Source: Acidobacteriota bacterium (GTDB lineage: Bacteria > Actinomycetota > Acidimicrobiia > Acidimicrobiales > Acidimicrobilacustridaceae). From it: a DNA stretch of 64,000 nt. Under the pieces are notes generated by a model. The model was not told the DNA's origin, searched no databases, and was given only the letters and a program-made list of their open reading frames with translations. The position numbers were made by a program, and so were the translations under genes. The DNA lies in NCBI GenBank assembly GCA_018969405.1, contig JAGWYK010000005.1:1-64000 (forward strand). Reading direction: 5' to 3'. The first letter of the stretch is position 1, and every line of letters begins with the position of its first letter. Shown here one piece after another: positions 36,635 to 46,138 of this stretch.

Positions 36635-37852
36635 ATGGATTTCGCACCCAGCCCGCGCGGCGCCGAACTGATCGAACGTCTCGAGGCGTTCATGGTCGAG
36701 GAGGTGCATCCGGCCGAACCGATCTTCTTCGAGGAGATGCGCGCCTCGGGTGACCCGCACTTCCATCCCCATGTCATGGAGGAGCTCAAGGCCAAGGCTC
36801 GCGAGCGCGGTCTGTGGAACCTCTTCCTCCCCCACGTCACGGAGTGGACCCCCGAACCGGTGTCCAACACCGACTACGCGCCCCTCGCCGAGATCTCCGG
36901 TCGCAGTCCGCTGGGACCGGAGGCACTGAACTCGGCGGCCCCCGACACCGGCAACATGGAGATCCTGTCGCTGTTCGGCACGCCCGAGCAGAAGGATCGC
37001 TGGCTGGTGCCGCTGCTCGCCGGCGAGATCCGCTCCTGCTTCGCCATGACCGAACCCGATGTGGCCTCGAGCGATGCCCGCAACATCCAGCTCTCGATCC
37101 GCCGCGAAGGTGACGAGTACGTGCTCAACGGCCGCAAGTGGTGGATCAGCGGTGCCGCCAACCCCCGCTGCCGGGTCGCCATCGTCATGGGCAAGACCGA
37201 TCCCGACGCTCCCACCTACCGACAGCAGTCGATGGTGCTGGTGCCAATGGACACCCCGGGACTCACCATCGTCCGGGATCTTCTGGTGTTCGGCTACAAC
37301 GACCGCGAAGGTCACTGCGAGCTGCGCTTCGACGATGTGCGCGTGCCGGTCACGAACCTTCTGGGCGAGGAGGGCGGCGGGTTCGCCATCGCCCAGGCCC
37401 GGCTCGGCCCCGGTCGCATCCACCACTGCATGCGCTGCATCGGCATGGCCGAGCGAGCACTCGAACTGATGTGTCGACGCGTCGTCTCCCGCGAGGCCTT
37501 CGGGAAGTCACTCGCCCAGCAGGGTGTCATCCAGGAATGGATCGCCGATTCGCGCATCGAGATCGAGCAGGCCCGTCTGCTCACCATGAAGGCGGCCTGG
37601 CTCATGGACACCATCGGCAACAAGGGTGCCCGGGTCGAGATCTCCGCCATCAAGGTGGTCGCTCCCACCATGGCGCTGCGAGTGGTCGACCGCGCCATCC
37701 AGGCCCATGGCGGTGGTGGCGTGTCGCAGGACTTCCCGCTCGCCGCCATGTACGCCGGTCTGCGCACCCTGCGTTTCGCCGACGGACCCGACGAGGTGCA
37801 TCGCATGCAGCTGGCCCGCCGCGAACTGGGGCGCTACCTCACCACCGACTGA
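36635..37852 (+). CDS. Acyl-CoA dehydrogenase (ACAD10/11-like)
   Basis: This 405-residue FAD enzyme oxidises an acyl-CoA to the enoyl-Co[19 protein letters not shown] is the FAD-binding segment, [21 protein letters not shown] follows, and [21 protein letters not shown] and [15 protein letters not shown] are C-terminal hallmarks of the ACAD10/11 group. AAGGA lies 7-8 bases before the ATG. Its stop (TGA) directly abuts the nhaA stop on the other strand (TGATCA). The chain-length preference is unknown. Confidence 0.92.
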   Translation: MDFAPSPRGAELIERLEAFMVEEVHPAEPIFFEEMRASGDPHFHPHVMEELKAKARERGLWNLFLPHVTEWTPEPVSNTDYAPLAEISGRSPLGPEALNSAAPDTGNMEILSLFGTPEQKDRWLVPLLAGEIRSCFAMTEPDVASSDARNIQLSIRREGDEYVLNGRKWWISGAANPRCRVAIVMGKTDPDAPTYRQQSMVLVPMDTPGLTIVRDLLVFGYNDREGHCELRFDDVRVPVTNLLGEEGGGFAIAQARLGPGRIHHCMRCIGMAERALELMCRRVVSREAFGKSLAQQGVIQEWIADSRIEIEQARLLTMKAAWLMDTIGNKGARVEISAIKVVAPTMALRVVDRAIQAHGGGGVSQDFPLAAMYAGLRTLRFADGPDEVHRMQLARRELGRYLTTD

Positions 37853-39259
37853 TCAGTCGAGGATCGGGGCGCGCTCCTCGAACACCTCGGCGTTCTCAGC
37901 CGCCTCGATGGCCAGTTCACCGGCCGATGACCGAGCAGCGGCGAGGCGCAGCACCAGACCCGAGAGCACGGCGGCGACCGCCGAGGCCAGCAGGATGCCG
38001 ACCTTGGCCTGATCGGTGAAGGTGGGTTCGTCGAAGGCCAGGCCGGTCACGAACAGCGCCACGGTGAACCCGATGCCGGCCGCCATGGCGATGCCCAACA
38101 TGTGCAGGTTGGTGGCACCGCGGGGGCGCACGGCGATGCCGAGACGGATGGCGAGCAGTGCCGCACCGCACACGCCCACGGTCTTGCCCACCACGAGACC
38201 GATGGCGACACCCCAGGTGACCGAGGAACCGGCGGCCTGCCGCAGGGCCTCACCGGTGAGCAGGATGCCGGCGTTGCACAGGGCGAAGATCGGGATGATG
38301 ACGTAACTGGTCCAGGGCAGGAGACGATCGACGAGCCGTTCGCCGACGGGGACCGATTCGCGGATGAGGAACGACGCGTGCTGCACGTCCTCGGCCGAGA
38401 GCTCGGCGCGGTTCTCGAGTCGATCGGCGATGGCCTCGGCATCGAGATCGGGGCGGAGCGGATCGGTCGGCGTGAGGAAGCCCATCGCCACGCCGGCGAC
38501 GGTGGCGTGCACACCGGACTTCAACATGCAGTACCAGACGACCACGGCGATGGCGAAGTAGAGCGGTCCGTACCAGATGCGTCGGCGGCGCATGAACCAC
38601 ACCAGCACCAGCAGCGCCACCGCAGCACCCAGCCAGGCGAACCGCACGCTCTGGCTGTAGAAGACCGCGATGACACCGATGGCCCCGAGGTCATCGGCGA
38701 CGGCGAGGGTGAGCAGGAACAGCTTGAGCGCCACCGGGACTCGGTTGCCCAGCAGCGACACGATGCCCACTGCGAACGCGATGTCGGTGGCCATGGGGAT
38801 GCCCCAGCCATGGGCCGTCGGGGTGCCGGCGTTGAACAGGTAATAGATGAGCGCGGGGACCACCATCCCCCCCAGCGCGGCGATGATCGGCAGCGCCGCG
38901 GCGCGCCGGTCGCGCAGCTCTCCCTTGACCAGCTCACGCTTGATCTCGAGACCGGCCACGAAGAAGAAGAACGCCATGAGCGCGTCGTTGACGAACTCCT
39001 GCACCGTGAGGTGGAAGCCGACGGGGCCGGCATCGAGGATGACCTCGGCGTTCAGGAACGAGGCATAGGAGTTCTTCCAGGGCGAGTTCGCCCAGACCAG
39101 CGCCACGACGGTGGCGACCAGCAGCAGGATGCCGCTGGAGGCCTCGATGGAGAGGAACCGGGCCACCGGTCGGGCCAGACGGCGGGCGAGCAGTCGGTCG
39201 GTGCCGAGCCAGGTCAGCGACCAGGGATGGTCATGGTGGACGTCGGGGGAGCGATCCAT
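37853..39259 (-). CDS. nhaA: Na+/H+ antiporter NhaA
   Basis: A 468-residue inner-membrane antiporter with about 12 helices. The ion-binding Asp pair is in LAVADDLGAIGVIAV. Other family segments are SIEASSGILLLVATVVALVWANS and DALMAFFFFVAGLEIKRELVKGEL, followed by GWGIPMATDIAFAVGIVSLLG. The ATG at 39259 is the likely start; the frame stays open about 20 codons more. A hydrophilic C-terminal tail ends EERAPILD. The 133-base gap to the STAS gene shows no clear site. Confidence 0.95.
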   Translation of the reverse strand: MDRSPDVHHDHPWSLTWLGTDRLLARRLARPVARFLSIEASSGILLLVATVVALVWANSPWKNSYASFLNAEVILDAGPVGFHLTVQEFVNDALMAFFFFVAGLEIKRELVKGELRDRRAAALPIIAALGGMVVPALIYYLFNAGTPTAHGWGIPMATDIAFAVGIVSLLGNRVPVALKLFLLTLAVADDLGAIGVIAVFYSQSVRFAWLGAAVALLVLVWFMRRRRIWYGPLYFAIAVVVWYCMLKSGVHATVAGVAMGFLTPTDPLRPDLDAEAIADRLENRAELSAEDVQHASFLIRESVPVGERLVDRLLPWTSYVIIPIFALCNAGILLTGEALRQAAGSSVTWGVAIGLVVGKTVGVCGAALLAIRLGIAVRPRGATNLHMLGIAMAAGIGFTVALFVTGLAFDEPTFTDQAKVGILLASAVAAVLSGLVLRLAAARSSAGELAIEAAENAEVFEERAPILD

Positions 39260-39392
39260 GGCCGCCTGTCTAGTGGTCGGAGCGTTCCCGGGTGTTTCCC
39301 GAAGATGACGGCTGGATGACAACTGCTGGAGGACAGAGGATCGGGTCGGACCAGCAGGGCCCGGGACGGCTCAGGGACGGCTCAGGGACCGC

Positions 39393-39752
39393 TCAGGGCA
39401 GGTTCGGGCCCAGTGCGGTCACGGCGGCCTCGACGTCGGGGTGCACGGGAAGGATCTCGTCGATCCGGGTGAGGTGCAGCAGCGCGAGCACCTGGGGTTC
39501 GGCCCGGCACAGGGCGACCTCCCCACCACGGCTGCGGCAGACCACCACCCCGGCCAGCAGCACGCCGATGCCGACGGCGTCGAGCAGGTCCAGCCCGAGC
39601 AGGTCGAGCACCAGCAGCGGTGGATCCGCGCACTGGTGCACCGCCCGCAGGATCTGGCGGCGGGCCTCGGGGGCGGTGGCCAGATCGAGATCGCCGACCA
39701 GACCCACGACGGTGACCCCGTCGACGGTGGAGATGATGGTCTCGATGCTCAT
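39393..39752 (-). CDS. STAS-domain protein (anti-sigma antagonist-like) without the phosphorylation serine
   Basis: A 119-residue STAS fold. MSIETIISTVDGVTVVGLVGDLDLATAPEARRQIL is the usual antagonist start. The loop that carries the phosphorylated Ser in SpoIIAA/RsbV (DSSG or DSTG) is here LLDAVGIGVLLAG, with no Ser or Thr. It therefore may bind a partner without kinase control. CAGGGT lies 6 bases before the ATG. It is divergent from the helicase gene. No anti-sigma kinase is nearby. Confidence 0.82.
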   Translation of the reverse strand: MSIETIISTVDGVTVVGLVGDLDLATAPEARRQILRAVHQCADPPLLVLDLLGLDLLDAVGIGVLLAGVVVCRSRGGEVALCRAEPQVLALLHLTRIDEILPVHPDVEAAVTALGPNLP

Positions 39753-39758
39753 GCCCGC

Positions 39759-39764
39759 ACCCTG
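39759..39764 (-). promoter_or_regulatory. Leaderless-type -10 (CAGGGT) of the STAS gene
   Basis: CAGGGT ends 6 bases before the ATG at 39752. It departs from TANNNT at the first base. Confidence 0.35.
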
Positions 39765-39826
39765 TGCATCGCCCGACAGTACCTGTCGACCCTGCGACGG
39801 GCCGTGTGGGAGTCGCAGGCCAGCCG

Positions 39827-39832
39827 TACCAT
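39827..39832 (+). promoter_or_regulatory. Leaderless-type -10 (TACCAT) of the helicase gene
   Basis: TACCAT ends 7 bases before the ATG at 39840 and fixes that start over longer in-frame ones. Confidence 0.55.
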
Positions 39833-39839
39833 CGGTCCG

Positions 39840-42152
39840 ATGCCCCGACGATCGGAGACCACTGCGCGCCCCCTCGCCGACATCGTCGAGCAGCTGCGCA
39901 CCGACCCACGGGTGGTGCATGTCGAACAGGTCCCGGCCCGGCCGGCGCGTCATGCGGTCCCGACCACGCCGCTGCGGCCCGAGGTCGCCCACGCCTTCGG
40001 CGATCGCGACCTCTGGTCGCATCAGGCCGAGGCCATCGACCTCGCCCGCGCCGGGCGGTCGGTGGCCATCGCCACGGGCACCGCCTCGGGCAAGTCGCTG
40101 TGCTTCCAGATCCCCATCGCCGAGGCCATCACCGACACCCGCCCGGCCACGGCCCTGCTGCTGTACCCCACCAAGGCACTCGCCCAGGATCAGCTGCGAT
40201 CCCTCACCGCCCTCGGAGTCCCCGGCCTCGTGGCCGGCACCTACGACGGCGACAGTTCACCCGAGGAACGCGCCTGGGTGCGCCGCAACGCCAACGTCAT
40301 CCTCACCAACCCCGACATGCTCCATGCCGGTCTGCTCCCCTCCCACGACAACTGGGGCACGTTCCTGCACCGACTCCGCTACGTCGTGATCGACGAGCTC
40401 CACACCATGCGCGGAGTGTTCGGAAGTCACGTGGCCCACATCCTGCGTCGACTCCGCCGCCTCTGCGCCCACTACGGCTCCGACCCGACCTTCATCTTCA
40501 CCTCGGCCACCATCGGTCGTCCCGCCGATCTCGCCCACGAGCTCAGCGGCCTCCCGGTCATCGGGATCACCGAGGACGGCTCACCCCGCGGGAGACGACA
40601 CTTCGTGCTCTGGAACCCGGGTGCCGAGGACCCTGAGACCTTCTCGGCCAACCGCGACACCGCCGAGCTGCTCTCGGCATTCGTGCAGCAGGGTCATCGA
40701 GCCATCGCGTTCTGTCGAAGTCGCAAGGGCACCGAGGTGGTGGCGGCCGATGCCCGACGACGACTCCCGGCGCGACTCTCCCCATCGGTCCGTCCCTACC
40801 GGGGCGGCTATCTCCGGGCCGAGCGACGCGAGATCGAACAGGCCCTCTTCGACGGCTCGCTGCGCGGTGTGGTTGCCACCAGTGCCCTCGAGCTCGGCAT
40901 CGACGTCGGCGGGCTCGATGTGTGCATCCTCAACGGCTTCCCCGGCACCATCGCCTCGATGTGGCAGCAGTCCGGCCGAGCCGGCCGACAGCGCCAGGAA
41001 TCGCTCGCCGCGCTGGTGGCGGGTGACGACCAGCTCGACCACTGGTTCATCAGCCACCCCGAGGAGCTGTTCAGCCGACCGCCGGAACCCGCCGTCATCA
41101 ACGCCACCAACACCCATGTGCTGCTGCCCCATCTGGCCTGTGCCGCCTACGAACTGCCCCTCACCCCCGAGGACGACCACTGGTGGGGCGATGTCCTCGA
41201 CGACGCCATCCGCGAACTGGTCCATCGCGATCTGCTCCGTCTGCGTCCACCCACCCATCAGAAGGGGCCCGCTGCGGTGTGGGCCGGTCGGCGGCGCCCC
41301 TCCACCGGGGTCGACCTGCGCAGCAGCGCAGGCGAGGAGTTCCGCATCGCCGTCGCCGACGGCACCCTCATCGGCACCGTCGACGCCTCACGGGCACTGC
41401 GCCTGATCCACCCGGGTGCCATCTATCTGCACCAGGGTGAGTCCTGGCGGGTCGATTCCCTCGATCTCGAGGATCGGGTCGCCCTGGTCGAACCGGCCGA
41501 TGGCGGCGAGTACACCCAGCCGCGCGCCACCACCGACATCGAGATCCTCGACTCCGAGCAGCACCGGGTCGTCGGTGGCGCGGAGCTGCACCTCGGCCGG
41601 GTCCGGGTGCGCTCCCATGTCACCGGGTACCGACGGCTCAACACCTACACCGGGGAGCAGCTCGGCCTGCATCCACTCGATCTGCCCCCGTCCGAGCTCG
41701 AGACCCGTGCCTTCTGGTACGTCATCGGTGACACCGTCCTGCGCACCGCCGGGCTCGACGCCGGCGCGCTCCAGACCGCTGGACCCGGTGCCGGTGCAGC
41801 ACCGGGGGCCCTGCACGCGGTCGAGCACGCCGCCATCGGGATGATGCCGCTGTTCACCATCTGCGATCGCTGGGACGTGGGCGGCCTGTCCACCCCGTAC
41901 CTCGAGGACACCGGTGCCGCCACCATCATCATCTACGACGGCTACCCGGGGGGCGCCGGGATCGCGGAGCTGGGGTTCGCCGCCGGGCGGCGCCATCTCG
42001 AAGCCACCCTGGAGATCATCAGCACCTGCGGATGCAGCGCCGGGTGCCCGTCCTGCGTGCAGTCACCGAAATGCGGCAACGGCAACGACCCGCTCGACAA
42101 GTCCGGTGCCATCGCCCTGCTGCAGGCCCTGCTCGACGCCCCCGACCCCTGA
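39840..42152 (+). CDS. DEAD/DEAH-box helicase with DUF1998 (MrfA/YprA-like)
   Basis: A 770-residue superfamily 2 helicase. It has the Q-like LWSHQAEAID, motif I ATGTASGKSLCFQIPI, motif II VIDELHTMRG (DELH), SAT in FTSATIGRP, and motif VI SGRAGRQRQ. The C-terminal DUF1998 domain ends in a four-Cys cluster CGCSAGCPSCVQSPKCG. B. subtilis MrfA (YprA) of this family repairs mitomycin damage; a DNA-repair helicase is likely here. The ATG at 39840 is supported by TACCAT 7 bases before it. Confidence 0.92.
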   Translation: MPRRSETTARPLADIVEQLRTDPRVVHVEQVPARPARHAVPTTPLRPEVAHAFGDRDLWSHQAEAIDLARAGRSVAIATGTASGKSLCFQIPIAEAITDTRPATALLLYPTKALAQDQLRSLTALGVPGLVAGTYDGDSSPEERAWVRRNANVILTNPDMLHAGLLPSHDNWGTFLHRLRYVVIDELHTMRGVFGSHVAHILRRLRRLCAHYGSDPTFIFTSATIGRPADLAHELSGLPVIGITEDGSPRGRRHFVLWNPGAEDPETFSANRDTAELLSAFVQQGHRAIAFCRSRKGTEVVAADARRRLPARLSPSVRPYRGGYLRAERREIEQALFDGSLRGVVATSALELGIDVGGLDVCILNGFPGTIASMWQQSGRAGRQRQESLAALVAGDDQLDHWFISHPEELFSRPPEPAVINATNTHVLLPHLACAAYELPLTPEDDHWWGDVLDDAIRELVHRDLLRLRPPTHQKGPAAVWAGRRRPSTGVDLRSSAGEEFRIAVADGTLIGTVDASRALRLIHPGAIYLHQGESWRVDSLDLEDRVALVEPADGGEYTQPRATTDIEILDSEQHRVVGGAELHLGRVRVRSHVTGYRRLNTYTGEQLGLHPLDLPPSELETRAFWYVIGDTVLRTAGLDAGALQTAGPGAGAAPGALHAVEHAAIGMMPLFTICDRWDVGGLSTPYLEDTGAATIIIYDGYPGGAGIAELGFAAGRRHLEATLEIISTCGCSAGCPSCVQSPKCGNGNDPLDKSGAIALLQALLDAPDP

Positions 42153-42187
42153 TCGGCGGGAGGCCGACGGCCGCCGCCGCTGACCGC

Positions 42188-42574
42188 TCAGCGATCGGCC
42201 TCGAGTCGCATGGTGGCATCCGCGGTCATCCTCAGATCCGGGAGCAGGAGGCCGACCACCGGGAGATCGCTGCGGCTCAGGTACTCGACTCGGACCCGGA
42301 CCCGGTCACCACCCGGAAGCACCTCCTCGCTCACCTGCAACCGATCGGGATCCAGCGGACCGGCGGTGGTCGCACCTCGTCGAGCGGCACTCCCGCGCTC
42401 GGCGATGGTGGCCACCGCCGCGGACCGCACCGCCTCCCGGGCGGCGTGCACGAGGAGCAGATGATCACGCACCGCCAGCGCCACCTGCACCATCAGCAGC
42501 AGGAGCACGACGATCACGGGCAGCGCCAGGGCGAGTTCCACCGTGGACTGCCCGCGATCGCGGGCCCGGGTCAC
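42188..42574 (-). CDS. TadE-like pilus assembly protein
   Basis: A 128-residue minor pseudopilin-like protein. RDRGQSTVELALALPVIVVLLLLMVQVALAVRDHLLLVHAAREAVR is the TadE signature (Gln-Ser-Thr-Val-Glu then a helix). Its GTG start overlaps the DUF4244 gene stop (GTGA), and it ends the Tad operon. It faces the helicase gene across 35 bases. Confidence 0.88.
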   Translation of the reverse strand: MTRARDRGQSTVELALALPVIVVLLLLMVQVALAVRDHLLLVHAAREAVRSAAVATIAERGSAARRGATTAGPLDPDRLQVSEEVLPGGDRVRVRVEYLSRSDLPVVGLLLPDLRMTADATMRLEADR

Positions 42575-42789
42575 TTGACCTTTCCGACGATCCCGCTGAG
42601 CACGACGTCGAAGAGCTTGCCGATGGCGCCGGATCGGGTGGCCCAGCCCAGCAGCAGCATGGCGACACCGGCGGCGCCGAGCATGACCAGGGCGTACTCG
42701 GCTGTGGTCTGGCCACGATCCTCGCGCTGCAGCAGCGCGGTGGCGCGGTGCTGCACATCGAGCAGCATCCGGATCATGAGGTCGAACAT
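42571..42789 (-). CDS. DUF4244 Flp-type pilin-like protein
   Basis: A 72-residue protein. EDRGQTTAEYALVMLGAAGVAMLLLGWA is the Flp/DUF4244 motif: a Glu five residues after a Gly, then one membrane helix. It is the probable pilus subunit of this operon. The mature form would start after the Gly of RG(Q). AGGAGA lies 7 bases before the ATG at 42789. It is followed by tadE with a four-base overlap. Confidence 0.88.
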   Translation of the reverse strand: MFDLMIRMLLDVQHRATALLQREDRGQTTAEYALVMLGAAGVAMLLLGWATRSGAIGKLFDVVLSGIVGKVK

Positions 42790-42844
42790 GGTGGTCTCCT
42801 GGGTGAGGTGGTTCACGCGGGGGAAGGATCGGCCGTCGTGCGGT

Positions 42845-43393
42845 TCAGAACGACAGTGCGCCCAGTGAGGTGACGAGGAGCGGCACCACTGCGAGCAGGA
42901 CGAACGCCGGGAGCACACAGAGCACCAGGGGGAACAGCAGGAGCACCGGGAGTCGTCGTGCCTCCTGCTCGGCCCGGCGACGACGGAGGGCCCGGGCCTC
43001 GGTCGCCGACCGATCGAGCGAGGTCGACAGGGAGGTTCCCTCGAACGCTGCGGCGCGCAGTGCTGCGAGCACCGGATGGGCGGCGTCACCCAGCACGGTG
43101 AGGGCCTCGAGCGCGTCGCCGAGCCGGGCACCGCGCGCGACCCGACGCTGCACCTCGACGAAGGCCGGCCGCACTGCGGCGGGGAGGGCATCGAGCACCG
43201 TGGGGATGAGCAGATGCACCGAGAGACCCGAATGCACCCCGAGACGAAGGATGTCGATCATCTCGGGCAACGACCGCTCGATGATCGCGAGTCGACCGAT
43301 GAGGACGCTGCGGGCCCGACGCACACGCCACCCGCGGATCAGCAGGGCCATGACGGCGAACAGCAGCAGCCCCGCCAGGAGATCGGTGATCAT
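42845..43393 (-). CDS. tadC: TadC-like type II/IV secretion membrane protein
   Basis: A 182-residue T2SSF-domain protein with a helix at the start (LLAGLLLFAVMALLIRGW) and hydrophobic helices at the end (LPVLLLFPLVLCVLPAFVLLAVVPLLV). The central part is amphipathic and Arg-rich, as in the small TadC of actinobacteria. Its ATG overlaps the tadB stop by four bases. The 55 bases after it hold the ribosome site of DUF4244. Confidence 0.85.
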   Translation of the reverse strand: MITDLLAGLLLFAVMALLIRGWRVRRARSVLIGRLAIIERSLPEMIDILRLGVHSGLSVHLLIPTVLDALPAAVRPAFVEVQRRVARGARLGDALEALTVLGDAAHPVLAALRAAAFEGTSLSTSLDRSATEARALRRRRAEQEARRLPVLLLFPLVLCVLPAFVLLAVVPLLVTSLGALSF

Positions 43394-44172
43394 CGCACCC
43401 TCGCGATCATCCGCGTCATCCAGATGGCGCCCACGATGTCGAGGGCGAGACCGGCCAGCGTGCAGATCCACCCGAGCGGCGACGCGAACTGGGTGCGGGC
43501 GATCCGCGTGTCGATGGTGGCCATGAGGACGGCGAACCCGATCGGGGCCATGATGAGCACCGCCGCCGACGCGCGGGCCTGGGAGCAGAGAGCGGCCACC
43601 TCGCGATCGAGCAGGAGGCGATCACGGAGGCTGTCGGCCACACCGTCGAGCACGGGGGCGACCGCGCCACCGGTGGTGGCGGCGAGACGCAGCGCACTGC
43701 CCACGAGCACCTGTGCCGATGAGCCGTCGATCATCCACTCGTCGACCGCATCGACCATCGATCGTCCCGATCGGAGGGCGACAGCGATGGCGCGGTCGGT
43801 GGGATCGGGTGCGGCATCGGAGGCGGACTCGACCGCCGAGCGCACCGAGGCGCCGGCGCGCAGCCCTCGCGTGATGCTCTCGAGCAGCGTGAGCACCCGT
43901 CGGTCCCGGGCCCGATCAGCGGCGCCGGTGGTCAGGTCGAGCAGGGGCCGGAGACGGGCGTCGAGGGTCGCCAGGACGCGGGCCCCGCGTCGACCGATCG
44001 AGGGGAGGGATCCCGGACGGAGCCGACTCCGGACCACGGTGCTCGCCCTGATCCGATCGAACAGCACCAGCCCCCGGAGGGTTCCCCCCACCGCCACCGC
44101 CGCACCGAACGCGGCGACGAGCATCGGCCATGAGGCCCCCGGGGCGATGCGGATCAGGCCGAGGGCGCGCAT
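43390..44172 (-). CDS. tadB: TadB-like type II/IV secretion membrane protein
   Basis: A 260-residue T2SSF protein with helices at the N-terminus (SWPMLVAAFGAAVAVGGTLRGLVLF) and C-terminus. LLESITRGLRAGASVRSAVESA and ALRLAATTGGAVAPVLDGVADSLRDRL are the T2SSF features. It overlaps the end of tadA by 19 bases and tadC by four. Confidence 0.88.
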   Translation of the reverse strand: MRALGLIRIAPGASWPMLVAAFGAAVAVGGTLRGLVLFDRIRASTVVRSRLRPGSLPSIGRRGARVLATLDARLRPLLDLTTGAADRARDRRVLTLLESITRGLRAGASVRSAVESASDAAPDPTDRAIAVALRSGRSMVDAVDEWMIDGSSAQVLVGSALRLAATTGGAVAPVLDGVADSLRDRLLLDREVAALCSQARASAAVLIMAPIGFAVLMATIDTRIARTQFASPLGWICTLAGLALDIVGAIWMTRMIARVR

Positions 44173-45356
44173 TCGATCCAGACCGGGGAGGGGGCCGCGG
44201 CGAACGCACCGCGTGGTCGACGGGTCGGCAGCTGTCGGAGCGCTCCGGCCTCATCGGTGAGGACCCGCATCTCGACACCACCCTCGGGTGCTGGGGACTC
44301 CCCCACCTCGCCGACGGCCATCACCCGACGGGAACCGTCCGGGCGGCGGGCCACACAGACCACGAGATCGATCGCCGAGCGGAGCTGCTCGCGGATGGCC
44401 GCCAGGGGGAGGGCCACATCACCCATGAGCACGAGGGTCTCGAGGCGACGAAGGGCATCGGCCGGACCGTTGGCATGACAGGTGGACAACGAACCGTCAT
44501 GTCCGGTGTTCATGGCCTGGAGCATGTCGATGGCCTCACCCGAGCGCACCTCACCGACGATGATGCGATCAGGTCGCATGCGCAGCGCGTTGCGCACCAG
44601 GTCGCGCACGCGCACCTCACCCACACCCTCGGCCCCGGCCGGACGGGCCTCGAGCCGGACCACATGGTCACCGGGCAGTCGCAGTTCCGCGGCATCCTCG
44701 ACGGTGACGATGCGCTCCTCGGTGGGGATCTCGGCGGCCAGTGCGTTGAGCAGCGTGGTCTTGCCCGCACCCGCTCCACCGCACACCACGAGGTTGAGCC
44801 GACTCCGGACCGCCCAACGGAGCAGGGCGGTGGTGCCGGGGGTGGACACCGCAGCGAGATCGATCCGCCGGGCGCCGAACCGACGGATGGTGAGGCAGGG
44901 TCCATCGACGGCGAGGGGACGGACGATGGCGTTGACCCGGGACCCGTCGGGCAGACGGGCGTCGACGATCGGCGAGACACGATCGACCGAGAGCCCCAAC
45001 GGACCGACGATGCGTTCGACGAGCTGCAGCAGGGTGGGTTCGTCGATGAGGAGGTCGGTGCGGGCGAGCTGACCATCGCGCTCGACCCAGACCCGACCAC
45101 CACCGTTGACCATGATCTCGCTGATGGCGGGATCGGCCAGCAGTGGTTCGAGCACCCCGAGCCCGTTCAGACGGGCATCGACCTGCTCGACCACCCTGGC
45201 GACCTCGGCCTCGGGCAGCAGGGGATCCTCGGCACGGGTCAGTTCACGGATGGAGCTGGGATCGGGACTCGGGATGTCGTCACCCACCAGTCGATGATGG
45301 AGACGGGCGACGAGGGCATCGGCCTGCTCGCGACGGCCGACGGACTCAGGCCGCAT
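44154..45356 (-). CDS. tadA: TadA/CpaF secretion ATPase
   Basis: This 400-residue VirB11-like ATPase powers pilus assembly. The N-terminal domain has VLEPLLADPAISEIMVNGGGRVWVERDG. Walker A is VVCGGAGAGKTTLLNALAAEI, the Asp box is ERIVTVEDAAELRLP, and Walker B/His box are RPDRIIVGEVRSGEAIDMLQAMNTGHDGSLSTCHANGPADALRRL. The ATG at 45356 lies 11 bases inside the end of the upstream tadZ-like gene. Confidence 0.93.
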   Translation of the reverse strand: MRPESVGRREQADALVARLHHRLVGDDIPSPDPSSIRELTRAEDPLLPEAEVARVVEQVDARLNGLGVLEPLLADPAISEIMVNGGGRVWVERDGQLARTDLLIDEPTLLQLVERIVGPLGLSVDRVSPIVDARLPDGSRVNAIVRPLAVDGPCLTIRRFGARRIDLAAVSTPGTTALLRWAVRSRLNLVVCGGAGAGKTTLLNALAAEIPTEERIVTVEDAAELRLPGDHVVRLEARPAGAEGVGEVRVRDLVRNALRMRPDRIIVGEVRSGEAIDMLQAMNTGHDGSLSTCHANGPADALRRLETLVLMGDVALPLAAIREQLRSAIDLVVCVARRPDGSRRVMAVGEVGESPAPEGGVEMRVLTDEAGALRQLPTRRPRGAFAAAPSPVWIECAPSA

Positions 45357-46017
45357 GGCGCAACGACCGTTCGAGCCCGCGGGGCATGCGCATGGCGAGG
45401 GTGCCGGCATCGACGGCGCGCGACACCGCGGACTCGATCGGCACCTCGGCGACCACCGGTGCACCGAGGATGTCCTCGACCTCGCGACGCCCGAGCGCCC
45501 GACCCTCCTCGGTGACCAGCACGATGCCGGTGGGACGGACCGGCGAGGCCAGCGCCCGACGCAGCGAGAGGAAGCAGGGTCGGGTGACCAGCAGCGACTG
45601 CTCGGCCCCCTCGGCCAGCTCCGCGGCGACGGCGGGCAGCGCACCTGAGCCGGCGCCGAGCCGACCAAGGTCGATGACGACATGGCGCGTCTGCGCCTGC
45701 AGCACCTCGAGCAGCGGTGCGACCCGATCGGTCCCCTCTGGGGCGGCGGTCCCGGTCGGCAGCAGTGCGACATGCTCCGACACCTGCTGCTCGATGCGTC
45801 CGAGGGCGTCGGACGGCACCTGGTCGCCCGCCGCCAGCCAGTCGGTCACGCCCGGGCCGATCGGCTCGGGCAGACCCATCACACTCGGGCAGTCGCCGGC
45901 GAGATCGACCAGCAACGCTCCGTGGTCGCCCTCACGACCCCGCATCGTGGCGAGAGCGACCGCCACCACCGTTGTTCCCGATCCGCCCTTGGCGGACCAG
46001 CACGACACCACGGTCAT
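45346..46017 (-). CDS. CpaE/TadZ-like ParA-family ATPase
   Basis: A 223-residue MinD/ParA-like protein. The Walker motif is SAKGGSGTTVVAVALA with Thr where ParA has a second Lys, as in CpaE/TadZ of pilus operons. LLVDLAGDCPSVMGL and HVVIDLGRLGAGSGALP follow. It probably positions the secretion machine. AGGAGA lies six bases before the ATG at 46017. It heads the Tad operon and matches the Rv3660c (Ssd) position in mycobacteria. Confidence 0.85.
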   Translation of the reverse strand: MTVVSCWSAKGGSGTTVVAVALATMRGREGDHGALLVDLAGDCPSVMGLPEPIGPGVTDWLAAGDQVPSDALGRIEQQVSEHVALLPTGTAAPEGTDRVAPLLEVLQAQTRHVVIDLGRLGAGSGALPAVAAELAEGAEQSLLVTRPCFLSLRRALASPVRPTGIVLVTEEGRALGRREVEDILGAPVVAEVPIESAVSRAVDAGTLAMRMPRGLERSLRHAA

Positions 46018-46125
46018 CGCACATCTCCTGTCATGGCACACCACTCACCCGGGGAAGGCGGGGGCAGCGTACGGATCGACCCCATCCCCCGCAATGGGTG
46101 CAGTGGCCCATCCTCGCCGGACTCC

Positions 46126-46131
46126 TATGCT
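46126..46131 (+). promoter_or_regulatory. Leaderless-type -10 (TATGCT) that decides the HAD start
   Basis: TATGCT ends 7 bases before the GTG at 46139. The upstream ATG at 46127 lies inside the hexamer, so it should not be the start if this promoter is used. Confidence 0.5.
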
Positions 46132-46138
46132 CGAAGCC

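Noticed and set aside
46127-46129. ATG at 46127 as start of the HAD gene
   Set aside because: It lies within the TATGCT hexamer; the GTG at 46139 fits the leaderless spacing and the family start.
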